Part shown: positions 1 to 9,773 of the stretch, piece after piece | Layout: each line of letters opens with the position of its first letter | Position numbering within the stretch: position 1 is the stretch's first letter | Assembly: GCF_963678635.1 (NCBI RefSeq) | Contig: NC_087062.1 | Span: 98,821,705-98,885,704 of the forward strand | DNA: 64,000 bases | Reading direction: 5' to 3' | DNA from: Symsagittifera roscoffensis | Lineage: Eukaryota > Xenacoelomorpha > Acoela > Convolutidae | Position numbers and translations under genes: made by a program | Notes under the pieces: generated by a model | What the model saw: the letters and a program-made list of their open reading frames with translations, nothing else | Told to the model about the DNA's origin: nothing | Database searches by the model: none

Positions 1-407
1 TTTTGTCGCGAATAGCGCTACTAAAACCACTTCGTTTTCCATGGGCACTATATCGTATGCCCTGACTGCTCCAAAAGCTGTCTCAACAGGCTGTATAGAA
101 GTGAGGATTTCTCGAATCACATCCCATGCTAGCAGACCGTGTTCGTTTTGCAGATGCGCAGCATACGCGCCATCATTTTGGTACACATTCATAGAGAGAA
201 AATTTTCTTTCTTCCGATTCATTGACTGTTTTGTGACGCTCCACCACGTGTTGCCAAATGACACGAAGTGACTTATCCTCCAGTTCACAGTGACCACCGA
301 TGTAGTCGGTTTTGCTAGGATCGATCTTGTGAACAGCCATTAGACGGTTTTTGGGGCTTCGCAGTTTCTGTTGGCAGAGATTACAGGGTACAACTTTTGT
401 AGAAATT
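1..407 (-). pseudogene. PolB N-terminal zinc-finger region, inverted remnant
   Basis: The reverse complement aligns with the start of the PolB reading frame at 25986-26400. It keeps the Cys-x2-Cys and His-bearing zinc-finger blocks (CNLC, CGHCE, WEHVVERH-type stretches). The start codon equivalent at 405-407 reads ATT instead of ATG, and the frame carries further lesions. The sequence runs off the left edge. It is a dead piece of the N-terminal DNA-binding part of a protein-primed DNA polymerase. Confidence 0.75.
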
Positions 408-1585
408 GTGAGCTTGTTTGTTGAGAAACTTGAAATTTTGGAAAGGTCGGTTCAAATAAAGAAGATACTGTTTTACAAGTCAAAAGAGCTTAAGTAAATT
501 CCCGTTTGTTTTACGACTGCGATTAAAACTGCTTAGATTTTCAAGTTTTTTCTATAATTTGCGTAATTGACTAAACTAGGAGTGGCTTCCTAGGGTAGAG
601 CTTAGAATAATAAACTCGAGAGGTTACACCCAAATTGCACGCAGTTACATCAAAGAAAACAACTTGAGCTCAATTTATGAATAGTCCTATGAATAGTCTC
701 ATAAATCAACCAAATTTTTTGAATTATCCAAAAAGTTCCAAAGCAAGTTTTGCAGCTTCAAACAATTAATCGGCACTCACTTCAAAAGATCTCACCCGAG
801 TAGACCTAAGCCCAGTAGAAGGAAACAAAAGCCTTGCTCCGAATGTGGTTAAACAATATTTGAGATGAAAGCATGACTCAGACTAGGAATGGAAGGGAGC
901 GACTCCAAGGGGATCAATGAAAGGCTTTACTCAAAATGATAGGCGGTTTTTGACAAAGAATTTTAAAAAATGATCAAATCTGAAACGAAATTTTTGATAA
1001 AATTGCAATTTGTTGTGCGTTATGTTGTAATTGATAATTTTGATAGATTTGATTAATCGCTCAAGCTAAACACAAAAAATGTTGCTTTTGTTTTCCAGCT
1101 ATTAACGAAGGTCATAGAAGTGATAAATCATCATTTCGTTTTTTTTTAATTGAATAATAGGATTTTTCTATGTCAAACTTCTAAGAATAGAAAAAAACAA
1201 ACAGGTTAATTTATTTTGAATTAAACCAAATTTATTCAGCATATATATTCACTGATTCAGGTATCTGTGGAGTCCTTTGCATTGTTTCAGTTTTTGCTTT
1301 TAGATGGTTTCCACTGCAGGGTGTTGGGGACCTCGACTCAGTGGATTTGCAGTCCTTTCAAAACCACCCAAAATTTTTTGAAACGTGGGCGCTTAGACTC
1401 GAAAACGTCGGCAATGCCTTGTTTTCGACACCGCTGAGTCTAAAAAAATTGATTTCATCCATTTCTGAGAACGTTTTCATAGCGATCGACACTACGCCAA
1501 CAATGATTTTCAACGAATTTCGATTATTTCAAAAATTACATCTCAAAAAGTCTTGTATCAAGTTACTGTGGGTTTCATATATCAA
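408..1585 (-). other. Inverted copy of the PolB upstream region
   Basis: This stretch is a diverged reverse-complement copy of about 25010-25985, the gene-free DNA upstream of PolB in the intact Polinton. Landmarks are the shared segments around 1290-1440 and 25180-25330. I see no real gene; the open frame at 1341-1751 crosses the inversion junction and is a chance frame. The match stops at about 1585, where plus-strand PolB sequence begins. Confidence 0.7.
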
Positions 1586-1589
1586 ACAA

Positions 1590-4170
1590 GAGGGCACGTA
1601 CTGCTACGTCCTCATATATGGGCAAGCAATACTACGTCCTGATAAAAGACCTGAACAAGTTAATGAGCAAAATGCAAAAAAGAAACCTCATATCGAGAAA
1701 CATGCTGTGCCGAAACTGCTTCCACCGGCGTTCATCTCGCGAACGACTTGAGCACCCTCAGTTATTCTGCATGGATTCTGCAGTGTGGATTAGAGCGTAC
1801 TCTAAAGAAAAAAATGTCCGTAATGTCTACGAAGAAATCCGTTTCGTGGACGTTGTAAATTTATGAACAGCTCGCTAGATGAGGTGGCTCGGAATATACC
1901 CTTGGAAAAGTTCATATACCTCTATAAACACTTTGCTACTTGACCGGAAAAGGATAAATCAACGATTCGCCAAAAGGTCACTTCCCCTTCTCGTATGTTG
2001 ACAGCCATGTAAGATACACAGAAGATGAACTAACTGCACGGGACAATTGGACCAACACGCCGCAAGGAGGTGCTGTTAGTGTCAGTTAAAAAGAATACCA
2101 ACATGCAAGGTTAGTGTAAAGTCGTTTCGGTTGTCAGACTTTGGGCGAAAACAGTGATTTATATCTAACGACTGATACCTTGATTCTTGTATGCGTTTTT
2201 GAAGAGTTTAGAAGAGTGTGTTATGAAACATGTAAGCTAGATTGTGCTCAATATTTCACGGCTAGCAATCTCTCAGGGTATGCATTTTTGCGAAGATACA
2301 AGGCTGGCCTCCATTTACTCAATGATAGGGAGCACTTGGATATGGCAGAAAATCTAATCAGGAGGCCATTGCCAGTGTGTTTAAAAAAAGACTTGTTTCG
2401 GCCAACAACAAATTTGTGAAAAATTATGACCCTTAACAGCCTAGCACTTTCCTCTTAGTGATAGACGCAAACTATTTATATGGAGAGATTTTGGAGAACT
2501 TCCACTTAACTCATTTGTTTTTAATGACCAAATAACTATAGCCGAAATTCTCAACACAAGCAGAGAATCCGAAATCGGATACATTTTGGACGTTGATCTT
2601 TTATACCCCGGTCATTTGCACGATGCACATTCGGACTACCCACTCGCCCCAACAAACGAAGTGGTGTCCAAAATATGGCTCATTGAAGTGGACACCACGC
2701 AAAAGCTCATGCAAACTTCCTTCCAAAGAAAAACTATACTGTACACTACCTAACACTTCTTCTCTATGTCAAACTTGGTTTGAAAATTGAAACAGTAAAT
2801 CGAGTACTGCAGTTTAGACAAGAAACATTTATTGCACCGTATGTTCAGTTGAACAGTGAGCTCCGAAAAAGAGCTACTACCAAGTTTGAACAAGATTTCT
2901 TAAAGAAAATTATAATTAATTGTTTGGAAAACTCTGTGAATCAAAAAAGAAACGACTAACTGTAGATATTGTTCACAATGCCAAAGAACTGCAAAATTTA
3001 TCAAGGAAAAAAAGATTTAGCAGTTAGAAAAACATGGACCAACAGTTGGTATCGGTAACCTCAAAACCTGTGATTATTAAATGGGATAAGCCCGCAATTG
3101 TTGCTGCAACGATACTAGATTTGGCAAAACTTTATCTACTCCAGTTCCATTAAAACATAATTAAGAAAAAAATTCGAAGCAGTTCTTATATTCGGATACT
3201 GAATCGTTCCTGTATGAAATCCGCATCAAAGATCTTTAAAATGAAATCGAGGAACACCATGAACTGCGAAATCATTTTGACTATTCAAATCTAACAGCCA
3301 CCCACCCCCTCTACACCAACGAGAATTCGCGGGTTACCCTCAAATTTAAGGACGAGTTTGCTGGGGAGATCATACAGGAGTACTGTACAAACTGTACATC
3401 ATTAATTCTTCCAGTAGGTCTCTTTTTTCTTTAATTTCCAATTACCATTTTAGAAAAAGGCAACAAAAACAAATCATAGGATTATGTATGGGGGGATGGT
3501 AGGGACGTATTCATGTGAAAAACGGGAAAAAAAAATAAAAATTTTAAGTAAATCGATTGTCTTTTCGTTTAGAAATGGACAAAAATGCGCCAAGGGCGTC
3601 TCTACATATACGAAAACGGAGCTATCCCATAATCAATGCAAACAAACTTTAACTTACTGTTCGCTGGTCCGATCAGAAAAGGTGCGGATAAGTTCCTGTA
3701 ATCGCAATTTACAAACCATAATAACGAACAAAACTACTTGTCCTTTCGGACACAAACGTTTGCTTAAGGATAAGTTCACAAAAGTAACTACTAGTCCTTT
3801 CGGACACAAACGTTTGCTTAAGGATAAGTTCAAAAAAGTTATTGGGCGCACTATTGACCGGGGCAAAAACGACGTAGATGTGGTCATCACTCCCACCGAT
3901 AACGGAAGGGAGGGTGTGACTGAAGCTATAGTAGTGCAGGGGGGATATAAAGTGGATCTTTTTACACCGCCAGATATGGGGTTCAAGCAACCCACATACA
4001 CTGTTCAAGGGCTAGAACAGGATTTCGCTGGTAAATTTCGACCAACTGACTGGGCAAATTGAGTCAGAAAAAGCAGCGTACAACTGCCCCTATTTGAATA
4101 TTGAGGCTCGTGTGGAATTTAATTTAATTTATCAACACGTGTGGAATTTAATTTAATTCCACACGTGTTG
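1590..4170 (+). pseudogene. polB: Decayed Polinton DNA polymerase B (central and C-terminal parts)
   Basis: The stretch aligns along its length with PolB of the 6539-31011 element but skips the block equivalent to about 27390-28030, so the exonuclease I and HNH-like regions are missing. Recognisable remnants are the NMLCRNCFHR zinc motif (about 1700), the YDLTTDTLILVCVFEEFRR-like exonuclease III region (about 2155-2215), a damaged motif A region and an LDTDS-like motif C relic near 3195. The longest open piece (3484-4062) is the C-terminal region after the second intron. It contains a 60-bp tandem duplication at about 3733-3850 that repeats the CPFGHKRLLKDKF-type segment. Stops and frameshifts occur throughout. 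Confidence 0.8.
4107..4168. repeat. Palindromic CACGTGTGGAATTTAATT repeat
   Basis: A short segment is present as a direct repeat and then as an inverted repeat, giving a perfect hairpin around 4136-4167 (CACGTGTGGAATTTAA / TTAATTCCACACGTG). The intact element has only a simple relative of this segment near 30710. Confidence 0.7.
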
Positions 4171-4209
4171 ATAAAAATTACAAAATAGTCCTTATTATAA
4201 CGCCCGCAA

Positions 4210-4444
4210 AAAAGTTTGAACTGTTAAAGTCGAGGTACAATATGCACCAATCAAAATTTAATTACATTCCCGTTTCCATAAAGTGTTTGAAAAATGACGA
4301 ATTTTAACCCCCCTCAAAACATGTCTTCCCAAAAAAGTAGGCGTTTTAACCCCTTTGGGGGTTAAAAGTGGTCATTGCAACGGCACACCGAAAAAAAGGG
4401 GGGTTAAAAGTGGTCAATTTACTAGCCACTTTTACACTATTACT
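4210..4444 (+). repeat. Decayed right terminal inverted repeat of the old Polinton
   Basis: It matches the right TIR of the intact Polinton (30783-31011), including the AACCCCTTTGGGGGTTAAAA block, the CGGCACACCG block and the end AGCCACTTTTAC...TTACT. The terminal CT falls at 4443-4444. The next six bases (TGAAGT) would be the target-site duplication, but the left partner is outside the window. Confidence 0.75.
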
Positions 4445-4689
4445 TGAAGTTCTAAAGTAATACTGCTCGAAACCATATTTTCGATATGTGTTTTCTTTAA
4501 ACAAACTTTTAGATTTTTGTTGCAAAAAATCTAATAACAAAATTTTTTTTCTCAAAAGTGTTTGAAAATCTAAATGCAAAAATTAAAGAAAAAAAACAAG
4601 AAACAAAAAATAAATTAAAATAAGGCCACAAAAATTTGAAAAACATTTCAAGCTAAATCAAGAAATAAAATTTCAAATTAAATGTTATT
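4445..4689. other. AT-rich spacer, nothing recognised
   Basis: Very AT-rich DNA between the two old Polinton remnants, with runs of A and T. No coding frame or repeat partner was seen. Confidence 0.6.
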
Positions 4690-6400
4690 TCAATCAAGTG
4701 CCTCTCCACTCGCCTTTTAGAGGTTTAAAGCCTGCTAGCGAGTTGTCAATGAAATTGTTTATTGAGACTCATGACATCGCTGTAATGGCAAAGGAAGCTT
4801 TGTCGCTGCTTAAAGTTGTCGGACTCTCTTTATTGTTTGATTCTTCCATTTCCAACACTCTGAATGGTTCGGCCGTCAAGTGTACCCTCTATTAGAATAA
4901 GTTGGAGAGTTCCTTTTTGATGCGTCAAACTTTTCAAATACTTCGTCGTTGAGTGATTGTTTACATCCTTTTCAAAAAAGAATATCAAGTTTTGCATTCT
5001 ACCAAAATCACTAACATAGAACTTTGGTCGGTGAACTAGCTTCATCGATTGTTGCGAACCTAGAGTGTCCTTTTTGCTCACTTTATTTGTGGTTATTTTT
5101 TTGAGACGCGGTTTGTTCCCGAATTTATTGTGTTGACAAGTTCTTGAAGCTTCTCGATATAAAGCTGGGTCCGTTTGTCTTCTAAATACTTATGAATCAA
5201 AGCATTACAAAATTGATGCCAAAGCGTAATTTTCTTCACTTTTTCTTGTAAAGGTTTCAATGTCTTTTTTCTAATACCAGCTTCGAAGAACCCTTGAAAT
5301 CTGTGCCTCTATCTACCCAGACAGACTGTTTTTATTTTTTATGATTAGTTTAAATGATTCTGCAGCTGAGTGGGAATATTTTGATTTTAATGGCTGTATG
5401 CAGGTAGCGGGACATAAAATGGACTGCAACGAAAATACTTTCTATCTCTGCTGAGATCTGAAAGTTAATCAACAAACGCTAAGCCAGTGGAAACTAATTC
5501 GTCTATGTCAAAAAGTATCACTTTGCGACATGTTGTTTTGCTACGAACTTTTCGATTGCTTGTCAATTGTTTGCAGGCGCTGGCATAGTAGTCCAAAACT
5601 CATTGTTTGTCAAAAATGAGAGCCTTTAAAATCAGTATGTAAACATGAAGTGGCCATTTTAATACCAGGTGGAAAAGCAGAGGAGGGTTAAAAGCAGTCA
5701 TTTTCCCAGCTGCTTCATTTCTACTTATAGTCAGGCACTGTATGTAAAAATTGTTTCAAATTACTTCGTGATATTTTTAGTGCCTTTTCTAAGTTCTCTG
5801 CACTGCCAAAAAACGCTATACTTAGTTTTTGATTGTTGTTCTTCAGTTGGTCTAATCTTGCCGTTTTTTGTTTGCGTCTTCTATGTCGTTGCAGAAGTTG
5901 AACCTTATTCGGGACTCCCCCAAGGTTCAGAGTTTTCTTCTCCTCCTTCCTCTCTTTTCAAATTTTGCGCTGCTTTTTTTTCGCTGCGACAGTTTTCAGG
6001 TTCTGCGTCTTTTAGTGCTTTTTGAGCTGGAAGTTTTGGACGGTTTCTTGAGTGAAAGAAAATTGGCTGAAGATGTTGAAGGCGATTTTGTGGGACCTCT
6101 GCATCTTTGGTTTTTGTTATCAGATTTTGTATTCGTTGATTGTTTGTTAAGTTTGAGAGCCAGTTTGTCAAGTTTGAGTACGTCCAGCTGTTCGTCAAGT
6201 TTGAGAGCTTTCTAAATCAGTATGAAAGCAGGGTCGCACATACTTTTAGATAGTTGATATATAAAATACAGAAAACTAAGGCTTCAAGGTCAGTTGGAAC
6301 TTCAATTATGCCAAGCTCTACTTTCTCTTCGTTTATTTTGACTCGTTCATACTTATGCGCATGCCAGGAAAAACTGAACGTATTTCAAAATGAAAGAAAT
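4690..6400 (-). pseudogene. Old Polinton remnant: integrase end plus upstream acidic/basic gene (inverted)
   Basis: On the minus strand this matches roughly 11100-12780 of the intact Polinton. The frame at 4830-5081 keeps the integrase C-terminus (KLVHRPKFYVSDFGR-like, against KLVRRPKLYVGDFVR). The frame at 5905-6198 keeps the Lys/Arg/Glu-rich tail of the gene upstream of integrase. The start of the penton gene is recognisable around 4700-4770. All frames are broken. It lies head-to-head with the 4444 terminus, so it comes from a second old element or a rearranged arm. Confidence 0.75.
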
Positions 6401-6532
6401 GTTTTGATATAACTTTATGCCAAGTTCAGTGCTGAGCTTACGAAATATCTGCAAATGGTTGGGTGGATTAGGGTAGTTTGGAGGATGAGGTAACAGGGCG
6501 CAGGTCAATAAATGAGCCTAATTTTAAATAGT

Positions 6533-6538
6533 TATAAA
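6533..6538. repeat. Left target-site duplication TATAAA
   Basis: The six bases directly outside the left Polinton terminus are identical to 31012-31017 outside the right terminus. Six-base duplications are the hallmark of Polinton integration by its retroviral-type integrase. Confidence 0.93.
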
Positions 6539-6741
6539 AGTAGTATAGTAAAAGTGGCTAGGAAAATGACCACTTTTAACCCCCCCCCCAAAATTCGGTG
6601 TGCCGTTGTACAAAGGGGTTAAATCCCCTACTTTTTTGGGCACGCATGTTTTAAGGGGGGTTAAAATTGATAATTTTCCAGCCACTTTATGGAAATGGGA
6701 TTGGAATTAGGTTTTGGTTGGTGCATATTTTCCCTTCTAAA
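6539..6741 (+). repeat. Left terminal inverted repeat of the Polinton
   Basis: About 200 bp are inverted relative to 30783-31011. The terminal AG, the conserved block AGTGGCTAGGAAAATGACCA, a C-run, the CGGTGTGCCG block and the inner GGTTGGTGCAT block all match. The two copies differ by C-run length and a small indel that leaves the right copy longer. Confidence 0.93.
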
Positions 6742-7015
6742 GTTTGGGGGTATTGGCTTGTTTACATGTAAAATGACGTTATATACCTATTATATGCAAC
6801 CAAACTATATGGTATATAGGAAAACCAAGATTTTGGCAGCGTAGCTTAACTGTTGGCTGCGGTGAACCATTTCCTTCACAAATGCATGTTTTATTGCTGA
6901 ATCTCGAAGAAAGGAAAATGCGTCAAATGCGGCGGCCGCCACCTCTATTTAGGCCGAATGAATGATATATTTGAACAAAACAAAAATGAATTACCCGAAA
7001 GTTGATGTTGGCGAA
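6742..7015. other. Left subterminal region, no gene
   Basis: Non-coding DNA between the left terminal repeat and the duplicated block. No open frame is supported. It may hold a promoter, but no specific site was recognised. Confidence 0.5.
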
Positions 7016-7110
7016 AGGATTGGTAATAATAATAATCATAATAAACAATTAAAGAAAATAAGAAAGGGGGATGTTGAGGAAGGGGACAAAAAAAAATTGG
7101 TAAAAAAAAA

Positions 7111-7131
7111 CCTCTTCTTTATAAGAAGAGG
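7111..7131. terminator. Perfect 9-bp hairpin over the stop codon of the minus-strand ORF
   Basis: CCTCTTCTT-TAT-AAGAAGAGG forms a 9-bp stem with a 3-base loop, and the TAA of the minus-strand gene (7119-7121) lies within it. The hairpin recurs at 15255-15275 and 15528-15548, always at the same place relative to that gene. It could shape the mRNA 3' end; that role is inferred. Confidence 0.5.
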
Positions 7132-7457
7132 TAGGAATAAATAGAGGCTGCTGGGCTGTCAATCAGCACCAGCAGATTAGAAGCCCTGTAGGCAATCCAA
7201 CCCCCGAGGGCGACCACGTCCCTGAGTTGCTCAGAGAGGAGTTCCCACTCGGGCGACCCAGGGACGAAAGTCCGGGGAAGGGGTTTCCCCTTGGCCCACT
7301 GGCGTGGCTTGACCCAGAGCTCCTTCACCACTAATGCCTCAGGATCGGGCCCAGCCATATATCTAACGTGGATTTCCTCCACAGGAATATTAATAAGCTC
7401 TAAACCGCCGAAAGGAATTTTAACTGTTTCGAGGTATGAGTTATCTAAAACAAGCAA
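7119..7457 (-). CDS. Unrecognised conserved minus-strand Polinton protein, copy 1
   Basis: I do not recognise this protein of about 110 residues. It points opposite to the main gene block and is noticeably more GC-rich than its neighbours. It has an IPFGGLELINIP segment near the N-terminus, a KPRQWAKGKPLPRTF basic segment in the middle and a hydrophobic C-terminal third (VALGGWIAYRASNLLVLID). A second full copy lies at 15536-15862 and a truncated one near 15266-15490. In the N-terminal half, copies 1 and 3 differ at many third codon positions while the protein changes little, which suggests selection on the protein. The start is uncertain: the first ATG gives 112 residues, but the two full copies agree only from ETVKIPFGG on. 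It may be a Polinton accessory gene or a captured passenger. Confidence 0.6.
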   Translation of the reverse strand: MLVLDNSYLETVKIPFGGLELINIPVEEIHVRYMAGPDPEALVVKELWVKPRQWAKGKPLPRTFVPGSPEWELLSEQLRDVVALGGWIAYRASNLLVLIDSPAASIYSYLFL

Positions 7458-7940
7458 ATTAACATTTTAAATCACATGAAATTGTTCATCAAATAAAAAT
7501 TTTTGGAACAGCAGGTTTCGGAAGGTGATAATTGTGCTAAGCTTTCCCTTAATTTTCCCCGAGTTTAAAATACGCTAATCACGAAAACACAGACAGAATA
7601 AATTGTATTTTTAGCTGCGTGTTATTTTCAACCAGTTTAGAAATTTTGAGTTTGATTTGGAAACAAAAACTGGCAAAAACATTTGATTTGTCGAATACTA
7701 TTTTTAAAATTGACTAGATTTGACTTCTTGTTTGACTTTGTCACGAAGCTGATTGTAAGAAAAAAAAAAGCGCAGACTGAAAATTTATGTTTACTAAAAT
7801 GTTAAAAATATATGGAAAAGGGCTGATGGTCTAATTCAATGTATATCACCGAGTTGTATATATTAGCTGTTGGCATCTAAACGGTTACTTTTATTTCCAC
7901 TGTTTTGAAATTCAGCAGGCTCAAAGAGTGTTGGAAAAAA
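7458..7940. other. Intergenic region between divergent genes
   Basis: AT-rich spacer between the divergently oriented minus-strand ORF and gene A, and the likely position of a bidirectional promoter. In copy 2 the same spacer is shorter: a segment of about 300 bp before AACGGTTACTTTT is missing. Confidence 0.5.
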
Positions 7941-8378
7941 ATGAAATTGAAAAAACGTAGAGTTACCTCAACAGACTTGGAAATCATTCATGAGATTTAT
8001 TCGACTGTGAAAAAAACCTATCCGGAAAATTCTGACCGTCGGAATTACTTTCTGGCTGCATGTTCTCTGTTTTTCTTTTCCAGTGAAAACGAATTAAATT
8101 ATGACGTAGCTATTAAACTTAGACCATATGGAGGTCTTATTGGCATAGACGACTCTTCCTTGGACAAATATTTAAAAGATTCAAAAATACTACGTCTGCA
8201 TGCAATTTTACATGACGCTGCAGGTTTTGTTGACGAAGTTTACAACACGGGTCCCACTTACTGCTATATGTTACCCTGGAAGTGTAACAGCAGTCTGATT
8301 GGTCATTTGAGCGGTATTACTTTCTGTTTATTCGTCAAACTAACCAGACCAGAACTCTATCAGTTATTAGAAGGTTGA
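7941..8378 (+). CDS. Polinton gene A, unrecognised 145-aa protein, copy 1
   Basis: Function is not recognised. I start at the ATG at 7941 (MKLKKRR...) because copy 2 at 16067 has the same ATG and the same length. The protein has a charged N-terminus, a hydrophobic Cys-containing stretch (FLAACSLFFFSS), an HAILHDAAGF segment and a C-terminal hydrophobic part (GHLSGITFCLFVKL). Both copies are fully open with only a handful of substitutions. That argues for a real gene, but the duplication is recent. It is the first rightward gene of the block. No membrane or enzyme motif is clear enough to call. Confidence 0.7.
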   Translation: MKLKKRRVTSTDLEIIHEIYSTVKKTYPENSDRRNYFLAACSLFFFSSENELNYDVAIKLRPYGGLIGIDDSSLDKYLKDSKILRLHAILHDAAGFVDEVYNTGPTYCYMLPWKCNSSLIGHLSGITFCLFVKLTRPELYQLLEG

Positions 8379-8421
8379 GCGAACGATCAGTCGTCATATA
8401 TTTGGAAGGATTTCGCTATAA

Positions 8422-8943
8422 AAAAACACCTTTATACTTAAAGAAATAGCCATTACGACTTCTGAATATAGCGACTCTCTTATTTTCCTACCTCCAGTCC
8501 CTTTCAACTCACTACCCAAAGCTGAACAAAAAGCGTACAACTGGTTAACACAATACTTGCACGGAATTCACTGGGAAAGCGGAGATTATTTATATTTAAA
8601 CCTAAATCAGATTATTCAAAGTTTTGTTTTGAGAAATCCTAACGCTGTATTTTACGCCAAAGGAAAAGAGAAGGCTGAACTCCTTGCAAAGTACTTGGAT
8701 CGAGAAGTTGTGAATCTTGATGAATTGGGTTGCCCGAGAATAGAAAACTTATATTTAAAGAATTATCCATCTTGCAATAGACATTTACAACCTGATTATA
8801 ACTCTAGGAATCACTGTTCCCTGAAAAAAACGAAGATTATTTTTGATTGGCTGACAAATGAGCAACAACGAAAGACTAGCAAAAGCGGAGACGTACATAT
8901 CTCCAAATTTAGTGTTCTTGGCTTGGATGACACCAGAGAGTGA
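8422..8943 (+). pseudogene. Polinton gene B (conserved CPxLxxL family), copy 1, start damaged
   Basis: The layout matches an uncharacterised family common in Polintons and related animal mobile elements: a PPVPFNSLP-type segment, then GIHWESGDYLY, then a YAKGKEKAELLAKYL segment, then ELGCPRIENL, and a Cys/His region (SCNRHLQ...NHCSLKK). It is open from 8422, but an in-frame TAA at 8419-8421, created by one extra A, cuts off the probable N-terminus; copy 2 lacks that A. No catalytic site is established for the family to my knowledge. Function is unknown. Confidence 0.65.
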
Positions 8944-9199
8944 TATCAAAGAAACTTTGACCAGAACAGAACAAATCAATTGCCGAGGTCAAGTTGTGCA
9001 GCGGAAAGGACAAATTACTCTCTCAGGAGACGAATTGACTATTTTAAGAAAATTTTTCCCAGTGATTGACCAATTCATCTATTTTCAACGACCCAAGTTT
9101 AGTCAAAATGTTGGCCAACACATGAGGAGTATGTCTTCCCAGGCTTGTCTTAGTGCCCAAACGTCAACCCGGAGTTCAAATGGATCTTCAAAGCAGTGA
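8858..9199 (+). CDS. Polinton gene C, possible PC4-like ssDNA-binding protein, copy 1
   Basis: This 113-residue frame begins with ATG inside the end of gene B in another frame and is open in both copies (also 16983-17324). The middle segment, VQRKGQITLSGDELTILRKFF followed by a VID, resembles the end of the PC4/Sub1 coactivator fold (RKGISLTxxQWxxL...IDxxx). The tail is Ser/Gln/Thr-rich. The assignment is a weak motif match. It could also be a 3' extension of gene B after a frameshift. Confidence 0.45.
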   Translation: MSNNERLAKAETYISPNLVFLAWMTPESDIKETLTRTEQINCRGQVVQRKGQITLSGDELTILRKFFPVIDQFIYFQRPKFSQNVGQHMRSMSSQACLSAQTSTRSSNGSSKQ

Positions 9200-9505
9200 C
9201 CTACCTGAGGAAGTTCAGAAACTAGTAAAAGGGAACTCTGTAAAGAAAGTTGTATTTCATGCAAAACTGAATATGTGCCAGCCAATTATGCTGTGGAAAT
9301 GCTGCATGATAATGACAATGACAATGACATAACTAATGACTCTAGAAGTTATACTCGATACGAGATTTTTTATTGTTCTGAAGATAGATAATACATATTT
9401 TATGACAAGATCACATTTTTTCATTCTCATTAAGAAACTAGTGTTATAGATGGAGAGGAGTTAGAAAGAACCAGTTAGAGAGAAAAATATAAATCGAACA
9501 ACTGA
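9200..9505. other. Spacer without a supported gene (copy 1)
   Basis: The spacer includes a short AATGAC repeat near 9309-9333. Only short broken frames are present. The matching spacer in copy 2 is 17325-17630. Confidence 0.5.
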
Positions 9506-9773
9506 ATGACTGAATTAGCTATTGATGAGCCTGATGCTACTATAGTTACCGATTTTGCTTATGATCAAACAAACACTGAACAAAAATCTTGGAAGTTTTG
9601 TAATGATGTTATCAGAAATAGTTTTTATGTCTCAAATGATTTTAATTTTCATTTTAATTATTTTTTGCATCTATAAACTTTCTTGGACGCAAATAAGCTG
9701 TGAAGAAACGTCAGTTTGGTTTTCAATATTGTCTGGTTTAGTTGGGTACGTGCTACCAAACCCAAGGATATGA
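9506..9773 (+). pseudogene. Small Polinton membrane protein, frameshifted, copy 1
   Basis: An ATG-started frame (MTELAIDEPDA...) runs to about 9675, then continuity passes to a second frame ending in SCEETSVWFSILSGLVGYVLPNPRI. The hydrophobic end with Cys-Glu, Trp and a VLPNP tail looks like a short transmembrane protein often placed before the ATPase in Polintons. The same frame change is present in copy 2 (17631-17898), so it predates the duplication or reflects an undetected feature. The stop overlaps the ATPase ATG (ATGA). Confidence 0.5.

Larger units (their letters stand above)
1..4444 (+). mobile_element. Old, rearranged Polinton/Maverick fragment (left arm outside window)
   Basis: Two stretches match the intact Polinton further right. 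Positions 1 to about 1585 match roughly 25010-26400 in reverse orientation. Positions about 1590-4170 match roughly 27240-30450 in forward orientation. The fragment ends near 4444 with a decayed copy of the Polinton terminus. Many stops and frameshifts show it is much older than the 6539-31011 element. The order fits one element in which the start of the PolB gene was inverted in place. Its left end lies outside the window. Confidence 0.75.

Noticed and set aside
3654-4008. Minus-strand frames over the old PolB C-terminus
   Set aside because: Shadows of the plus-strand PolB relic. The corresponding minus frame in the young copy is not conserved.
5669-6215. Plus-strand frames of 115-118 residues (Ser/Phe/Leu-rich)
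   Set aside because: Reverse reading of the minus-strand Lys/Glu/Ser-rich Polinton gene D relic.
7119-7457. Idea that the minus-strand ORF is a separate non-autonomous transposon
   Set aside because: The hairpin at its 3' end is not mirrored at the 5' end, and no target duplication was visible. I left it as an accessory gene of unknown origin.
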